Source: an uncultured Saprospiraceae bacterium (GTDB lineage: Bacteria > Bacteroidota > Bacteroidia > Chitinophagales > Saprospiraceae). Taken from it: 64,000 nucleotides of DNA. The notes beneath the pieces are model-generated. The model made no database searches. It was not told the DNA's origin and was given only the letters and a program-made list of their open reading frames with translations. The number at the start of each line of letters is the position of its first letter. Positions within the stretch are counted from its first letter, which is position 1. The DNA lies in contig CALDGQ010000075.1 in assembly GCA_937941765.1 (NCBI GenBank), positions 1 to 64,000 on the forward strand. The letters are read 5' to 3'. Positions 43,971-55,600 of this stretch are shown one piece after another. The translations under genes and the position numbers were made by a program.

Positions 43971-46900
43971 CTTCATTTTCGACTTCCATAACAATAAGGA
44001 TTGAAACAGGCAAGTATTACTAACTTTCTAAAGATATACACTCCTTCATTTTCGACTTCCATAACAATAAGGATTGAAACACCCTAATTAAATCAAATAT
44101 CTGTTCTACTCCTGCTCCTTCATTTTCGACTTCCATAACAATAAGGATTGAAACTGTAAATGGAGTTATGCCTGTGGTGGCTGATTCTGACTTCATTTTC
44201 GACTTCCATAACAATAAGGATTGAAACGATTCAGCGAATAAAATCTGGGATGAAGTTGGTTATCTTCATTTTCGACTTCCATAACAATAAGGATTGAAAC
44301 CCCGTTCCTAAGGACGGGGTATGGTATTGGCATATCCTTCATTTTCGACTTCCATAACAATAAGGATTGAAACTTATAGTTAAGTATTCCCTGCTACCTT
44401 CCTCAAACTCTTCATTTTCGACTTCCATAACAATAAGGATTGAAACTAGACTATGACCTCAGATTTGATACGGGATTCTTACCTTCATTTTCGACTTCCA
44501 TAACAATAAGGATTGAAACAAGGACTTAAATAAAGCGGATATACCTACGAAAAAAGCTTCATTTTCGACTTCCATAACAATAAGGATTGAAACGACCTAT
44601 GACAGATACAGGAAGGTTAAAGTGCAGTAACTTCATTTTCGACTTCCATAACAATAAGGATTGAAACATTAGATTTTGGGTTAGGAAAGGATTGAACAAT
44701 AAAGACTTCATTTTCGACTTCCATAACAATAAGGATTGAAACACGCCAAAAACTTCTAGCCTTGGGCCATTGCAACAAGCTTCATTTTCGACTTCCATAA
44801 CAATAAGGATTGAAACTTAATGGTGATGTTAGTTATATTACGGATATTGAAACTTCATTTTCGACTTCCATAACAATAAGGATTGAAACTATCCTATGCT
44901 TAAACCGTTCTAACGAAGTAATATCCTTCATTTTCGACTTCCATAACAATAAGGATTGAAACAAAGAACGTGGACCGAAAGCGATCACAACAGCAGCTTC
45001 ATTTTCGACTTCCATAACAATAAGGATTGAAACATGCGGTGTACCTCAAAACACGCCAACCATCAATTGCCTTCATTTTCGACTTCCATAACAATAAGGA
45101 TTGAAACGACTAATGCAAAAGGTAGTTTGTGTAAGCAGTTTGGCTTCATTTTCGACTTCCATAACAATAAGGATTGAAACAAATGGTAAATCATCATCGT
45201 CATCTTCCGATGTTTCCTTCATTTTCGACTTCCATAACAATAAGGATTGAAACAGACCTTCAAAGACTGGAAAGAGGAAGGTTACACGGCTTCATTTTCG
45301 ACTTCCATAACAATAAGGATTGAAACATAATATCGACTAATGCGTCACAATCACATCCACAACTTCATTTTCGACTTCCATAACAATAAGGATTGAAACT
45401 AGTCAGGCTTTGTACTCCAAACACCCAAAACTTTCTTCATTTTCGACTTCCATAACAATAAGGATTGAAACCCCGTTTCAGCATCAACGATTTTGGTTAT
45501 CAAAAATGTCTTCATTTTCGACTTCCATAACAATAAGGATTGAAACCACAATTCGAATGAAAGTCAACCATAATGGTTTTATCTTCATTTTCGACTTCCA
45601 TAACAATAAGGATTGAAACGTTTTGTAAGCTCTTCTTAGTTTTTTATAGTCAGGCCTTCATTTTCGACTTCCATAACAATAAGGATTGAAACTCACCAAC
45701 GATCAATCCGTATTTCTCAGCGATTTTTCTTCATTTTCGACTTCCATAACAATAAGGATTGAAACACCCTTCTAGTTTGCCGCTATCTTCAAAGCCCTCA
45801 TCCTTCATTTTCGACTTCCATAACAATAAGGATTGAAACAATTTTAAAGGAGGTACGGCACGAAATTCGTTTTCGCTTCATTTTCGACTTCCATAACAAT
45901 AAGGATTGAAACTACGCTGGCGCTGAAACGAGCGAAGGCAACCGAAAACCTTCATTTTCGACTTCCATAACAATAAGGATTGAAACATCGTTCTCGTAAT
46001 TCGTCCAGCGCGATCGGATGCCGCTTCATTTTCGACTTCCATAACAATAAGGATTGAAACTCCAGTTACGGAACCGACAACAGATTTCGCGATTACCTTC
46101 ATTTTCGACTTCCATAACAATAAGGATTGAAACTTCCTGACGAACCAATCGACGAACCGATTATCGAACTTCATTTTCGACTTCCATAACAATAAGGATT
46201 GAAACTTGACTGCAACATTGAGCATCCTCCCAACAAGTTGACTTCATTTTCGACTTCCATAACAATAAGGATTGAAACGGCGGTGTTGGTCCTGCAACTG
46301 GTACCAATGATCCGCTTCATTTTCGACTTCCATAACAATAAGGATTGAAACAGCGAGTAAGTAAGACTATTTCAACGGTGATATTATCTTCATTTTCGAC
46401 TTCCATAACAATAAGGATTGAAACTATCGTACGAAACAATCTGCCATATCAAATAACTCCTCTTCATTTTCGACTTCCATAACAATAAGGATTGAAACGG
46501 AAATCGGACACTCCTTGGGACCTTGTGTTTGCATCTTCATTTTCGACTTCCATAACAATAAGGATTGAAACCCTACTGATAATCCAGCTAAGCTATCCGA
46601 AGATGGTCTTCATTTTCGACTTCCATAACAATAAGGATTGAAACTGATCGAATCAACAACCTGGTAAATACCTAGCCCAGCTTCATTTTCGACTTCCATA
46701 ACAATAAGGATTGAAACGTCTCCAAACGATTATATACTGATTCATCATATCCTTCTTCATTTTCGACTTCCATAACAATAAGGATTGAAACGAAGAAGAA
46801 AATAAATTTAGATTCACTAAATTTATTCTTCATTTTCGACTTCCATAACAATAAGGATTGAAACTCATGAAAAATTCAATACAAATTACAGATGCAGACA

Positions 46901-49900
46901 ACTTCATTTTCGACTTCCATAACAATAAGGATTGAAACGGAAGTAAAACGTGCTTACTTTGCTCGCTGGGGAAACCTTCATTTTCGACTTCCATAACAAT
47001 AAGGATTGAAACAAGGATAGTTAATCCATATCAAAAAATAAGAATGAATCTTCATTTTCGACTTCCATAACAATAAGGATTGAAACTTGGTAGTCGCTTA
47101 TTTCATTTTCAAATAAATTACTCTTCATTTTCGACTTCCATAACAATAAGGATTGAAACCCCCCATCTATTAAGAATTTCGTATTACCAACATTCCTTCA
47201 TTTTCGACTTCCATAACAATAAGGATTGAAACTGATACTCCAATTTCATAAATGTGTCCGCTGGAAATCTTCATTTTCGACTTCCATAACAATAAGGATT
47301 GAAACAATAAAATGCCGTATAACTATACATTACCCGAAATATCTTCATTTTCGACTTCCATAACAATAAGGATTGAAACATCATACGTTTTCGCTTTACA
47401 AAAAAATTGGTGTACCTTCATTTTCGACTTCCATAACAATAAGGATTGAAACTGTTTGTAAGCGCAACCCGTCGCCCAACGTTCAATATCTTCATTTTCG
47501 ACTTCCATAACAATAAGGATTGAAACTAGTAAGGTAAGCCGACACACAACAAATTCGGGCTATCTTCATTTTCGACTTCCATAACAATAAGGATTGAAAC
47601 CGCAATTCGTTTCGTTCGGGCGGAATGGTATCGGTTCTTCATTTTCGACTTCCATAACAATAAGGATTGAAACTTAATTCCGTTGTCGCCTTGCAAAGTA
47701 TATACGTCGCTTCATTTTCGACTTCCATAACAATAAGGATTGAAACATATCTTGGCATAGATATTGAATTATCATAATACGCTTCATTTTCGACTTCCAT
47801 AACAATAAGGATTGAAACTATCGGTCGTTTGTTAGGGGATCCAGATTGCGTATTACTTCATTTTCGACTTCCATAACAATAAGGATTGAAACTACTGAAT
47901 GTACGGGCGGCGTTTGTAACGGTGACGACCTTCATTTTCGACTTCCATAACAATAAGGATTGAAACTTCATTTCATAAGCGTTCAATACGGAATCAACAT
48001 CGCTTCATTTTCGACTTCCATAACAATAAGGATTGAAACACTTATTAAGCATCCAACCAGTTACAAGAAAATAACTCTTCATTTTCGACTTCCATAACAA
48101 TAAGGATTGAAACACGATTACCGATTCGAAAGGTAATGAGTGCAAAACGACTTCATTTTCGACTTCCATAACAATAAGGATTGAAACAAGCATTTGAAAA
48201 TTCAACCCAATTTCTACAACCGTCTTCATTTTCGACTTCCATAACAATAAGGATTGAAACTTGGCTGGGGTTCTGCTTTAGCTTCGATTGCCCATTTTCT
48301 TCATTTTCGACTTCCATAACAATAAGGATTGAAACCAAAAACCGTTTGATTAATTTCTCCAAAAAAATAGTCTTCATTTTCGACTTCCATAACAATAAGG
48401 ATTGAAACATTCCATCATACAAAAACAAAGCATAATCATACTGCCTTCATTTTCGACTTCCATAACAATAAGGATTGAAACTCCTTTTGGAGTTTCTTCT
48501 GTTACACCTTCACCTGCCTTCATTTTCGACTTCCATAACAATAAGGATTGAAACATCCCGCCGACAATTGAAGGAACACCGATTAAGTATTCTTCATTTT
48601 CGACTTCCATAACAATAAGGATTGAAACAAGCGTATGCGCGATACATTGATTCGTCTTTCGAAACTTCATTTTCGACTTCCATAACAATAAGGATTGAAA
48701 CTCGCACTTACGTTAATGTTTTGTTTTACGTTTTCGTACTTCATTTTCGACTTCCATAACAATAAGGATTGAAACTCTGAAATCGAATTGATTCAAAGAT
48801 TTGTTGATGAACTTCATTTTCGACTTCCATAACAATAAGGATTGAAACATGAAAACAGTAAACGCAACAGGCGATACAATTATACTTCATTTTCGACTTC
48901 CATAACAATAAGGATTGAAACTTTCGAATTGGCGAAGTGGTTCACGTGTTATTGATCCTTCATTTTCGACTTCCATAACAATAAGGATTGAAACTTAATT
49001 AGTGAGGTACAAGGCTGCGGAATAACGGGTCTTCATTTTCGACTTCCATAACAATAAGGATTGAAACATTAAATCAAAACGTGTGACGGGTATGTCAACA
49101 TATCCTTCATTTTCGACTTCCATAACAATAAGGATTGAAACAAGCCCAGCAACCTGCTTCTGTTTCGGTAAAAATTGACTTCATTTTCGACTTCCATAAC
49201 AATAAGGATTGAAACCGCAATTCGTTTCGTTCGGGCGGAATGGTATCGGTTCTTCATTTTCGACTTCCATAACAATAAGGATTGAAACCGCAATTCGTTT
49301 CGTTCGGGCGGAATGGTATCGGTCTTCATTTTCGACTTCCATAACAATAAGGATTGAAACATCTTATAAACCTTGAAACCCTTTTCAAGCGACTTCACTT
49401 CATTTTCGACTTCCATAACAATAAGGATTGAAACTTTCAAAGTCGTGAATTACGTTTATTGGGGTTATTGCTTCATTTTCGACTTCCATAACAATAAGGA
49501 TTGAAACAAGCCCAGCAACCTGCTTCTGTTTCGGTAAAAATTGACTTCATTTTCGACTTCCATAACAATAAGGATTGAAACATGGGGCAATTGTTGATTT
49601 AGATTCTCAAGACCCACCTTCATTTTCGACTTCCATAACAATAAGGATTGAAACTCTCCAATCGTGGCTTCGTCTCCAATCATGGCTTTCTTCATTTTCG
49701 ACTTCCATAACAATAAGGATTGAAACCGACGACTTTCACGGCACGCGCTTTAATGTGAATGGCTTCATTTTCGACTTCCATAACAATAAGGATTGAAACA
49801 ATTGACGGAAACATCGTCAACGCTTGAAAAATTAACTTCATTTTCGACTTCCATAACAATAAGGATTGAAACTTTCGTCTTTCATTCGTTTACGATTTCG

Positions 49901-51557
49901 TTTTTTTCTTCATTTTCGACTTCCATAACAATAAGGATTGAAACTTGATACGCTTTCCATGTTTCAATCGCTTTTTGTGCTTCATTTTCGACTTCCATAA
50001 CAATAAGGATTGAAACATAAAAACAGTAAACGCAACAGGCGATACAATTATACTTCATTTTCGACTTCCATAACAATAAGGATTGAAACTCCGTTGTCGT
50101 TATTCGAATACGTCATCGAAACGAAACTTCATTTTCGACTTCCATAACAATAAGGATTGAAACGCGAAATGACGCGCGACGAAATGATTATCGAACAATA
50201 CTTCATTTTCGACTTCCATAACAATAAGGATTGAAACCATCGCTTGAAAAAACCAATGTCGGAACGAAAGAAAGCTTCATTTTCGACTTCCATAACAATA
50301 AGGATTGAAACAGTCATAGTCTTCGATATCTACATCAAAGTGATTTTCTTCATTTTCGACTTCCATAACAATAAGGATTGAAACCTACTAAACTATTGTC
50401 GTTTTAATGATAATGTACCACTTCATTTTCGACTTCCATAACAATAAGGATTGAAACAACTTTCAAAAGCCGTTCCTCCTGGATATCTTTTTTCTTCATT
50501 TTCGACTTCCATAACAATAAGGATTGAAACTTAACTGCTTATAACTTGAAGATATCATAGCAAGTATCTTCATTTTCGACTTCCATAACAATAAGGATTG
50601 AAACAAATGAAAGATGAAAGAATTGTAACATGGGATTTGAGCTTCATTTTCGACTTCCATAACAATAAGGATTGAAACCGGATTCCCATTACAAACATCA
50701 ATACTACAGCATAACTTCATTTTCGACTTCCATAACAATAAGGATTGAAACAAATGTCGAACGAAGGATTACCGATTTCGCTTCGCCCTTCATTTTCGAC
50801 TTCCATAACAATAAGGATTGAAACTATACTCCAAAATCACTAATGAAAAAGGATTTTCGTCTTCATTTTCGACTTCCATAACAATAAGGATTGAAACTAT
50901 GTATTGCTTTCCTGATTCTCCTTATTTCCAATACTTCATTTTCGACTTCCATAACAATAAGGATTGAAACTAAAATTCAAATCAATGGAAAAAATTCATG
51001 TAATTACTTCATTTTCGACTTCCATAACAATAAGGATTGAAACTAAATTAGATCAGATATGATAACGGAAGTCAATTTTCTTCATTTTCGACTTCCATAA
51101 CAATAAGGATTGAAACAGGAGTACACAGGACTAGATTACAAGTACTAAACATTCTTCATTTTCGACTTCCATAACAATAAGGATTGAAACCATAAACATT
51201 ATAATCTGTACAATTGAATTGACATACTTCATTTTCGACTTCCATAACAATAAGGATTGAAACTCGAGTATATATTCTCAAACCAATGAAAGACAATTAG
51301 CTTCATTTTCGACTTCCATAACAATAAGGATTGAAACATTAATTTATGCTGGCGGTGCAAAACAATAAATTGTCTTCATTTTCGACTTCCATAACAATAA
51401 GGATTGAAACTAGAACACCTTTTCCTATATCGCAAACAGACTCAACACTTCATTTTCGACTTCCATAACAATAAGGATTGAAACGAACTAACAAGTGTAG
51501 ATAAAGCATCAAAATTCTTACTTCATTTTCGACTTCCATAACAACAAGGATTGAAAC
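43971..51557 (+). CRISPR. Type I-B CRISPR array, 104 repeats and 103 spacers
   Basis: The 37-nt repeat begins CTTCATTTTCGACTTCC and ends AACAATAAGGATTGAAAC; I counted 104 copies, the first at 43971-44007 and the last at 51521-51557. All appear identical on reading except the last, which has C for T (ACAACAAGG). Spacers are 34-38 nt, mostly 36 or 37. The leader is on the cas4 side. Repeated spacers: 47601-47636, 49216-49251 and 49289-49323 are the same (the last one 1 nt shorter); 49142-49178 equals 49508-49544; 48849-48884 and 50017-50052 differ by one base. The array is transcribed on the plus strand. Uniform repeats and 103 spacers imply an active adaptation machinery. Confidence 0.99.
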
Positions 51558-51572
51558 AAGTTATCTGGCCCT

Positions 51573-51592
51573 AAACAATAAGGAATTAAAAC
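51573..51592 (+). repeat. Half-repeat remnant beyond the array end
   Basis: AACAATAAGGAATTAAAAC resembles the last 19 nt of the CRISPR repeat with one inserted A and one substitution. It lies 15 nt after the final repeat. No recognisable repeat start precedes it. It is decayed trailer DNA, indicating that the array was once longer. Confidence 0.65.
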
Positions 51593-51597
51593 AAAAT

Positions 51598-51640
51598 CAA
51601 AAAAAGCTCATCCCGAATTATCGAGATGAGCTTCTATAAA
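51598..51640 (-). terminator. Terminator of the LEA-like gene
   Basis: AAGCTCATC (51604-51612) pairs with GATGAGCTT (51625-51633). On the minus strand the stem is followed by TTTTTTTGATTTTG. It separates the minus-strand gene from the end of the CRISPR array and may also stop array transcription, though plus-strand T-richness is poor. Confidence 0.8.
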
Positions 51641-51660
51641 AAAAAGTAATTGTTTTTTAA

Positions 51661-52449
51661 TTAAGCATCTACATCATCCATATCATCTGGTAATTCTAAT
51701 GTTGGTTTATCAGTTGGAATTTCTGGAGTTGAGTCTTCAACCGTTTTCTCTTCATCTCCAGAAGGTCCGAAAGAGCCAAAATCTCCGCCTGCCCATTTTG
51801 CAGCTTTTGAGAAAAAGTCATCTTTGCCGTCCATCAAGCTGCCATCTAAATTATCATATCCTACTTTATCTGCAATGTCTTTGTTAAGACCTTTGGCTTC
51901 ACGGATTTTATCTTCCATTTTTTCCTTGGTAGCTTCAGCATCTGCTTGTTCCATGATGCCTTCCATTTTTTCTCCAGCTTGATCTGCCATCTCTTGCGCT
52001 TTACCCATGATGACGGCGCCACCTGCCATAACTTTACCACCAACATTTTCAGCAACTACTTTTGCTTTATCTGCTAATTCTCCACCAGTTTCTAAAACTT
52101 TGCCCCCTAAATCTTCTGTGAAATTTTTAGCTTTTTCCATCTGTTCACTTTCCATGATGTCACTAGTCATGTCCTTAGCTTTTTCGAATAAATTACTCCC
52201 AGTTTCCATCACTTTGCTACCAATATCTTCAGCAGTATCTTTGGCTTTGTCTACATAATCACCTGATTTTTCGTAGATTTTACCACCTGTTTCAAACGCC
52301 GATTCCTTAGCAGAATTCAGCACTTCTCCTGTTTTGTCCAGTATTTCTCCTCCTGTTTCACTGGCATAATCACCAGCTTTATCAGCAGCAGACTTGGTGA
52401 CTGATTCACCAACAAATAGGATCTTTTTTAAGTCGTCTAAAAAACTCAT
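51661..52449 (-). CDS. LEA/apolipoprotein-like amphipathic repeat protein
   Basis: 262 aa. From residue 20 to about 165 it is a succession of 11- and 22-residue amphipathic repeats of the type [KD]AxDxAxExGGKVxExGxxLxDKA (for example ETGGKIYEKSGDYVDKAKD, DLGGKVLETGGELADKAK). These are as in late-embryogenesis-abundant and YtxH/apolipoprotein-like stress proteins. The C-terminal 90 residues are acidic and disordered-looking (DEEKTVEDSTPEIPTDKP). There is no signal peptide. Such proteins associate with membranes or protect proteins during desiccation, salt or cold stress; this role is by analogy. It is a single gene with its own terminator. Confidence 0.75.
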   Translation of the reverse strand: MSFLDDLKKILFVGESVTKSAADKAGDYASETGGEILDKTGEVLNSAKESAFETGGKIYEKSGDYVDKAKDTAEDIGSKVMETGSNLFEKAKDMTSDIMESEQMEKAKNFTEDLGGKVLETGGELADKAKVVAENVGGKVMAGGAVIMGKAQEMADQAGEKMEGIMEQADAEATKEKMEDKIREAKGLNKDIADKVGYDNLDGSLMDGKDDFFSKAAKWAGGDFGSFGPSGDEEKTVEDSTPEIPTDKPTLELPDDMDDVDA

Positions 52450-52630
52450 AGCGTTCTATTTTGTAATAAATTAAAAAAAAAAGAATGTGTTGATATTCTT
52501 ATTTAAGTAATGTATCTAAAATAATCAAATCTATCGATTTATTTCGACACAAATTAGATTTTTTTTAGCTTTTATACATATGTGGCTACAAATAGAACGA
52601 TAGATGGAACCAACTATTATATCAAAAAAT

Positions 52631-52666
52631 AAAAAGGCTACTCCAATTCATTAGAGCAGCCTTTTT
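52631..52666 (-). terminator. Terminator of the haloperoxidase-like gene
   Basis: AAAAAGGCTACTC (52631-52643) pairs with GAGCAGCCTTTTT (52654-52666) with one mismatch, T-rich on the minus strand. It is of the same sequence family as 13223-13258. The rest of the 240-bp gap to the LEA-like gene start shows no gene. Confidence 0.8.
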
Positions 52667-52688
52667 AGATAGGTGACATTTTTTGATA

Positions 52689-55600
52689 TTACATCTTAAT
52701 AATCGGTTTCGACAATATCTGATCCTTCATTTTTATTTTCAACAAATAGTATCCACTTTTTAATCGATCTGTTTCAATATGGAATTGTTTTTTCCCTGCT
52801 TCCAACTGCATTTGAGATTCCATAAGCATAACCCCATGACTTGAATAAATTTCATATTCAATTTCTTTTTCAAAATCATTTACAAACTTTATTGTTAGGA
52901 TATCTTCGAAAGGATTTGGATAAATATCATAAGCTAATTCGTTTACTTTATTTTCAAAAGGTTGCACCAATGGAAGTGCATTATTAATAGTAATCGATTC
53001 GAAAATATTGCAGATGACATTCCATCCAGCATCATAGGTATTTAAACTGATAATATAATTTCCATTTGGAATATTATTAATAGTCGTTGTGGCATTGCAT
53101 CCGGTCTCCCAAGTATTGCATTCCCAGTAAGTGGTGAAATCAGGATAAATAATCTTAATCGCTGCGACTGGATCGTTGATGTTGCTAAAGGTTACAGTAT
53201 TGCCATTGACAGCATACGCAGCAACACAATTGGAGGCGCTGGTTCCTTGACAAGTACAACCGTCTGCTAAAATTACATCATCCGTTGTATTTGCATCAAA
53301 GTCATTACAAGTGGTTCCTGGAATTGCTGGCAAATTAGGATTTGTTGGTGCACAATCGTCAACATCACAAGTACCATCATTGTCTGCATCGGGGCAACCA
53401 TTTCCTCCTGAAATTGTAACTACTTCATAAATATTACAAATGACGTTCCATCCAGCATCATAAGTATTTAAACTAACAATATAATCACCTGCCGGTAAAT
53501 TGCTGACAATTTCAGAAGTGTTGCAAGGAATAGCCCAACTGTTGCATTCCCAAACAGTTGTATAAGTTGCATCAATTACTTTAATCGCATTAACAGGATC
53601 TGTCAAATTATTAAATGTAATTGATCCGTTGCCAAGGGTGTAAGTTGAGTTACATCCACCTGGACCTATAGGTGTTCCTTCACAAGTGCAACCATCTGCA
53701 AGGATGACATCATTTTCAGTATTTGAATTGCCGTCATTACAAGTAGTGCCTACAGCTGCAGGTACGTTAGGGTTGTTGTCATTGCAATCATCTGCAACAC
53801 AGAATCCGTCATTGTCATTATCCGTACATCCACCGCCACCAGTTACAGTTACAACTTCAAAAATATTACAGTTTGCAGATACGATACTTACATAATAGGT
53901 AGTCCCTACAGTTACGTTGTTATAAGTTTCAGTCGTGCTACATGGAGATCCATTCCAAGGATTGCAACCCCATTGTTCTTGCCAGCTGGTGTTGAATATT
54001 TTAGCGTTCACATCATTATCCGTCATTCCCGTAAGCGTGATAGCACTATTGTTACTTGTAATTACAATGTTGCATCCTCCAGGGTTTATAGGTGTTCCTT
54101 CACAAGTGCAACCATCTGCAAGGATGGCATCATTTTCAGTGTTTGAATTTCCATCATTACAGGAACTGCCTACCGTAGCAGGAATAGTTGGATCGTTATC
54201 ATTACAATCATCAGCTAGACAAAAACCATCATTGTCATTGTCCGTACATCCTATAATCGTACCTTCACAAGTACAACCATCTGCAAGGATGACATCATTT
54301 TCAGTGTTAGGGTTTCCATCGTTGCAAGAAGTTCCAACATTGGCAGGTACGGAAGGATTGTTGTCGTCACAATCATCAGCAATGCAAAAACCATCATTGT
54401 CATTGTCAACACAACCATTTCCACTGTCTATTGTTATAATTTCAAAGATATTACAGATAACATTCCATCCAGCGTCATAAGTATTTAAGCTGATATAATA
54501 TTGACCATCAGGAATGTTGTTGATAATTTCATTGGTGTTACATCCAGCAGACCAAGAGACACATTCCCAATAGGTAGAATAATCCAGATTGATAATTTTC
54601 ACAGAATTGACAGGATCTGTCAAACCAGAAAAAGTAACTGAATTACCATTTTGTACAAAACTTGAATTACAGCCAGTTGAAATAGGGGTTCCTTCACAAG
54701 TACATCCATCTGCTAAAATGACATCGTTTTCAGTATTTGCATTTCCATCATTACAAGTACTTCCGACTGTTGCTGGCAAATTTGGATCGGTGTTATCACA
54801 ATCCGAATTATCACAAATACCATCGCCATCCGCGTCACCTCCCGCATTATCGCATGGACCAGCAGGTTCGCAAAGATCAGGAGCGCCATTGTTATTATTA
54901 TCTTGAAAGAAACTTAGTGTTTTGTTAAATGCGCTAGTTCCAATTTTTTCACCCATTCTTCTTCCAGGAATATCATCAGCGGGTGGATGAATGCCTCCCC
55001 AAATCCTTGATAAAGCGGATTGGTCAGCAGCGTCTTGATAGGTAGCCCATTGTAAAACAACATCTACACTTGGCCCATCTTCGAAAACGAGAAACTCATC
55101 TTTTGGTGCCGTATAAGTACCCAAACCACCAGGGAAATACGCATCACCAGTCAAGTTGGTTATGATAGTAGCGGCAGCTGAGGAAAAAGTCGAGTGCCCG
55201 GAAACATAACCTGCGAAAGGAGGGGTGACAAAAGAAGGACGTTGATATGGAACCCAATCCTCAGCCAATATCCAATCGACACCAGCAACATCTGTATCGA
55301 CATTTTGAATTACTTCATGTCCTCTCCAAGCTTTAATTTTAATTTTTCCAACATTGACATTACCAGCTCCAGCAAGTGGGTCACCAGCTTGTATTTGTTC
55401 TATATATCCAGGTGTCAATGGCATTCCTTGTGGATCATAATTCGGTAATGCACTGTTAGAACTTTGGCCTTTGTCTGCCATATAGCGTATTGCAGAAATA
55501 GGTCTAGTATAATCATACCATCCTTTATTTCCCCATGCAGTTATAGCAGCATCATGCATTCCACCACCAAGCATAAGGTAAGATTTGATGTACCATTCCA

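Noticed and set aside
47101..47110. TTTCATTTTC inside spacer 43, looking like the beginning of another repeat
   Set aside because: Only the first few bases match and the following sequence is unrelated; spacer length is normal, so it is coincidence.
49952..49970. GTTTCAATCG in spacer 82, resembling an inverted repeat end
   Set aside because: The match stops after nine bases and there is no second repeat-like unit nearby, in contrast to 33714-33807.
44020..50753. Many minus- and plus-strand open frames reading FQSLLLWKSKMK, SILIVMEVENE or SSFSTSITIRIET over and over
   Set aside because: They are translations of the CRISPR repeat in different frames; no start, codon pattern or domain supports them as proteins.
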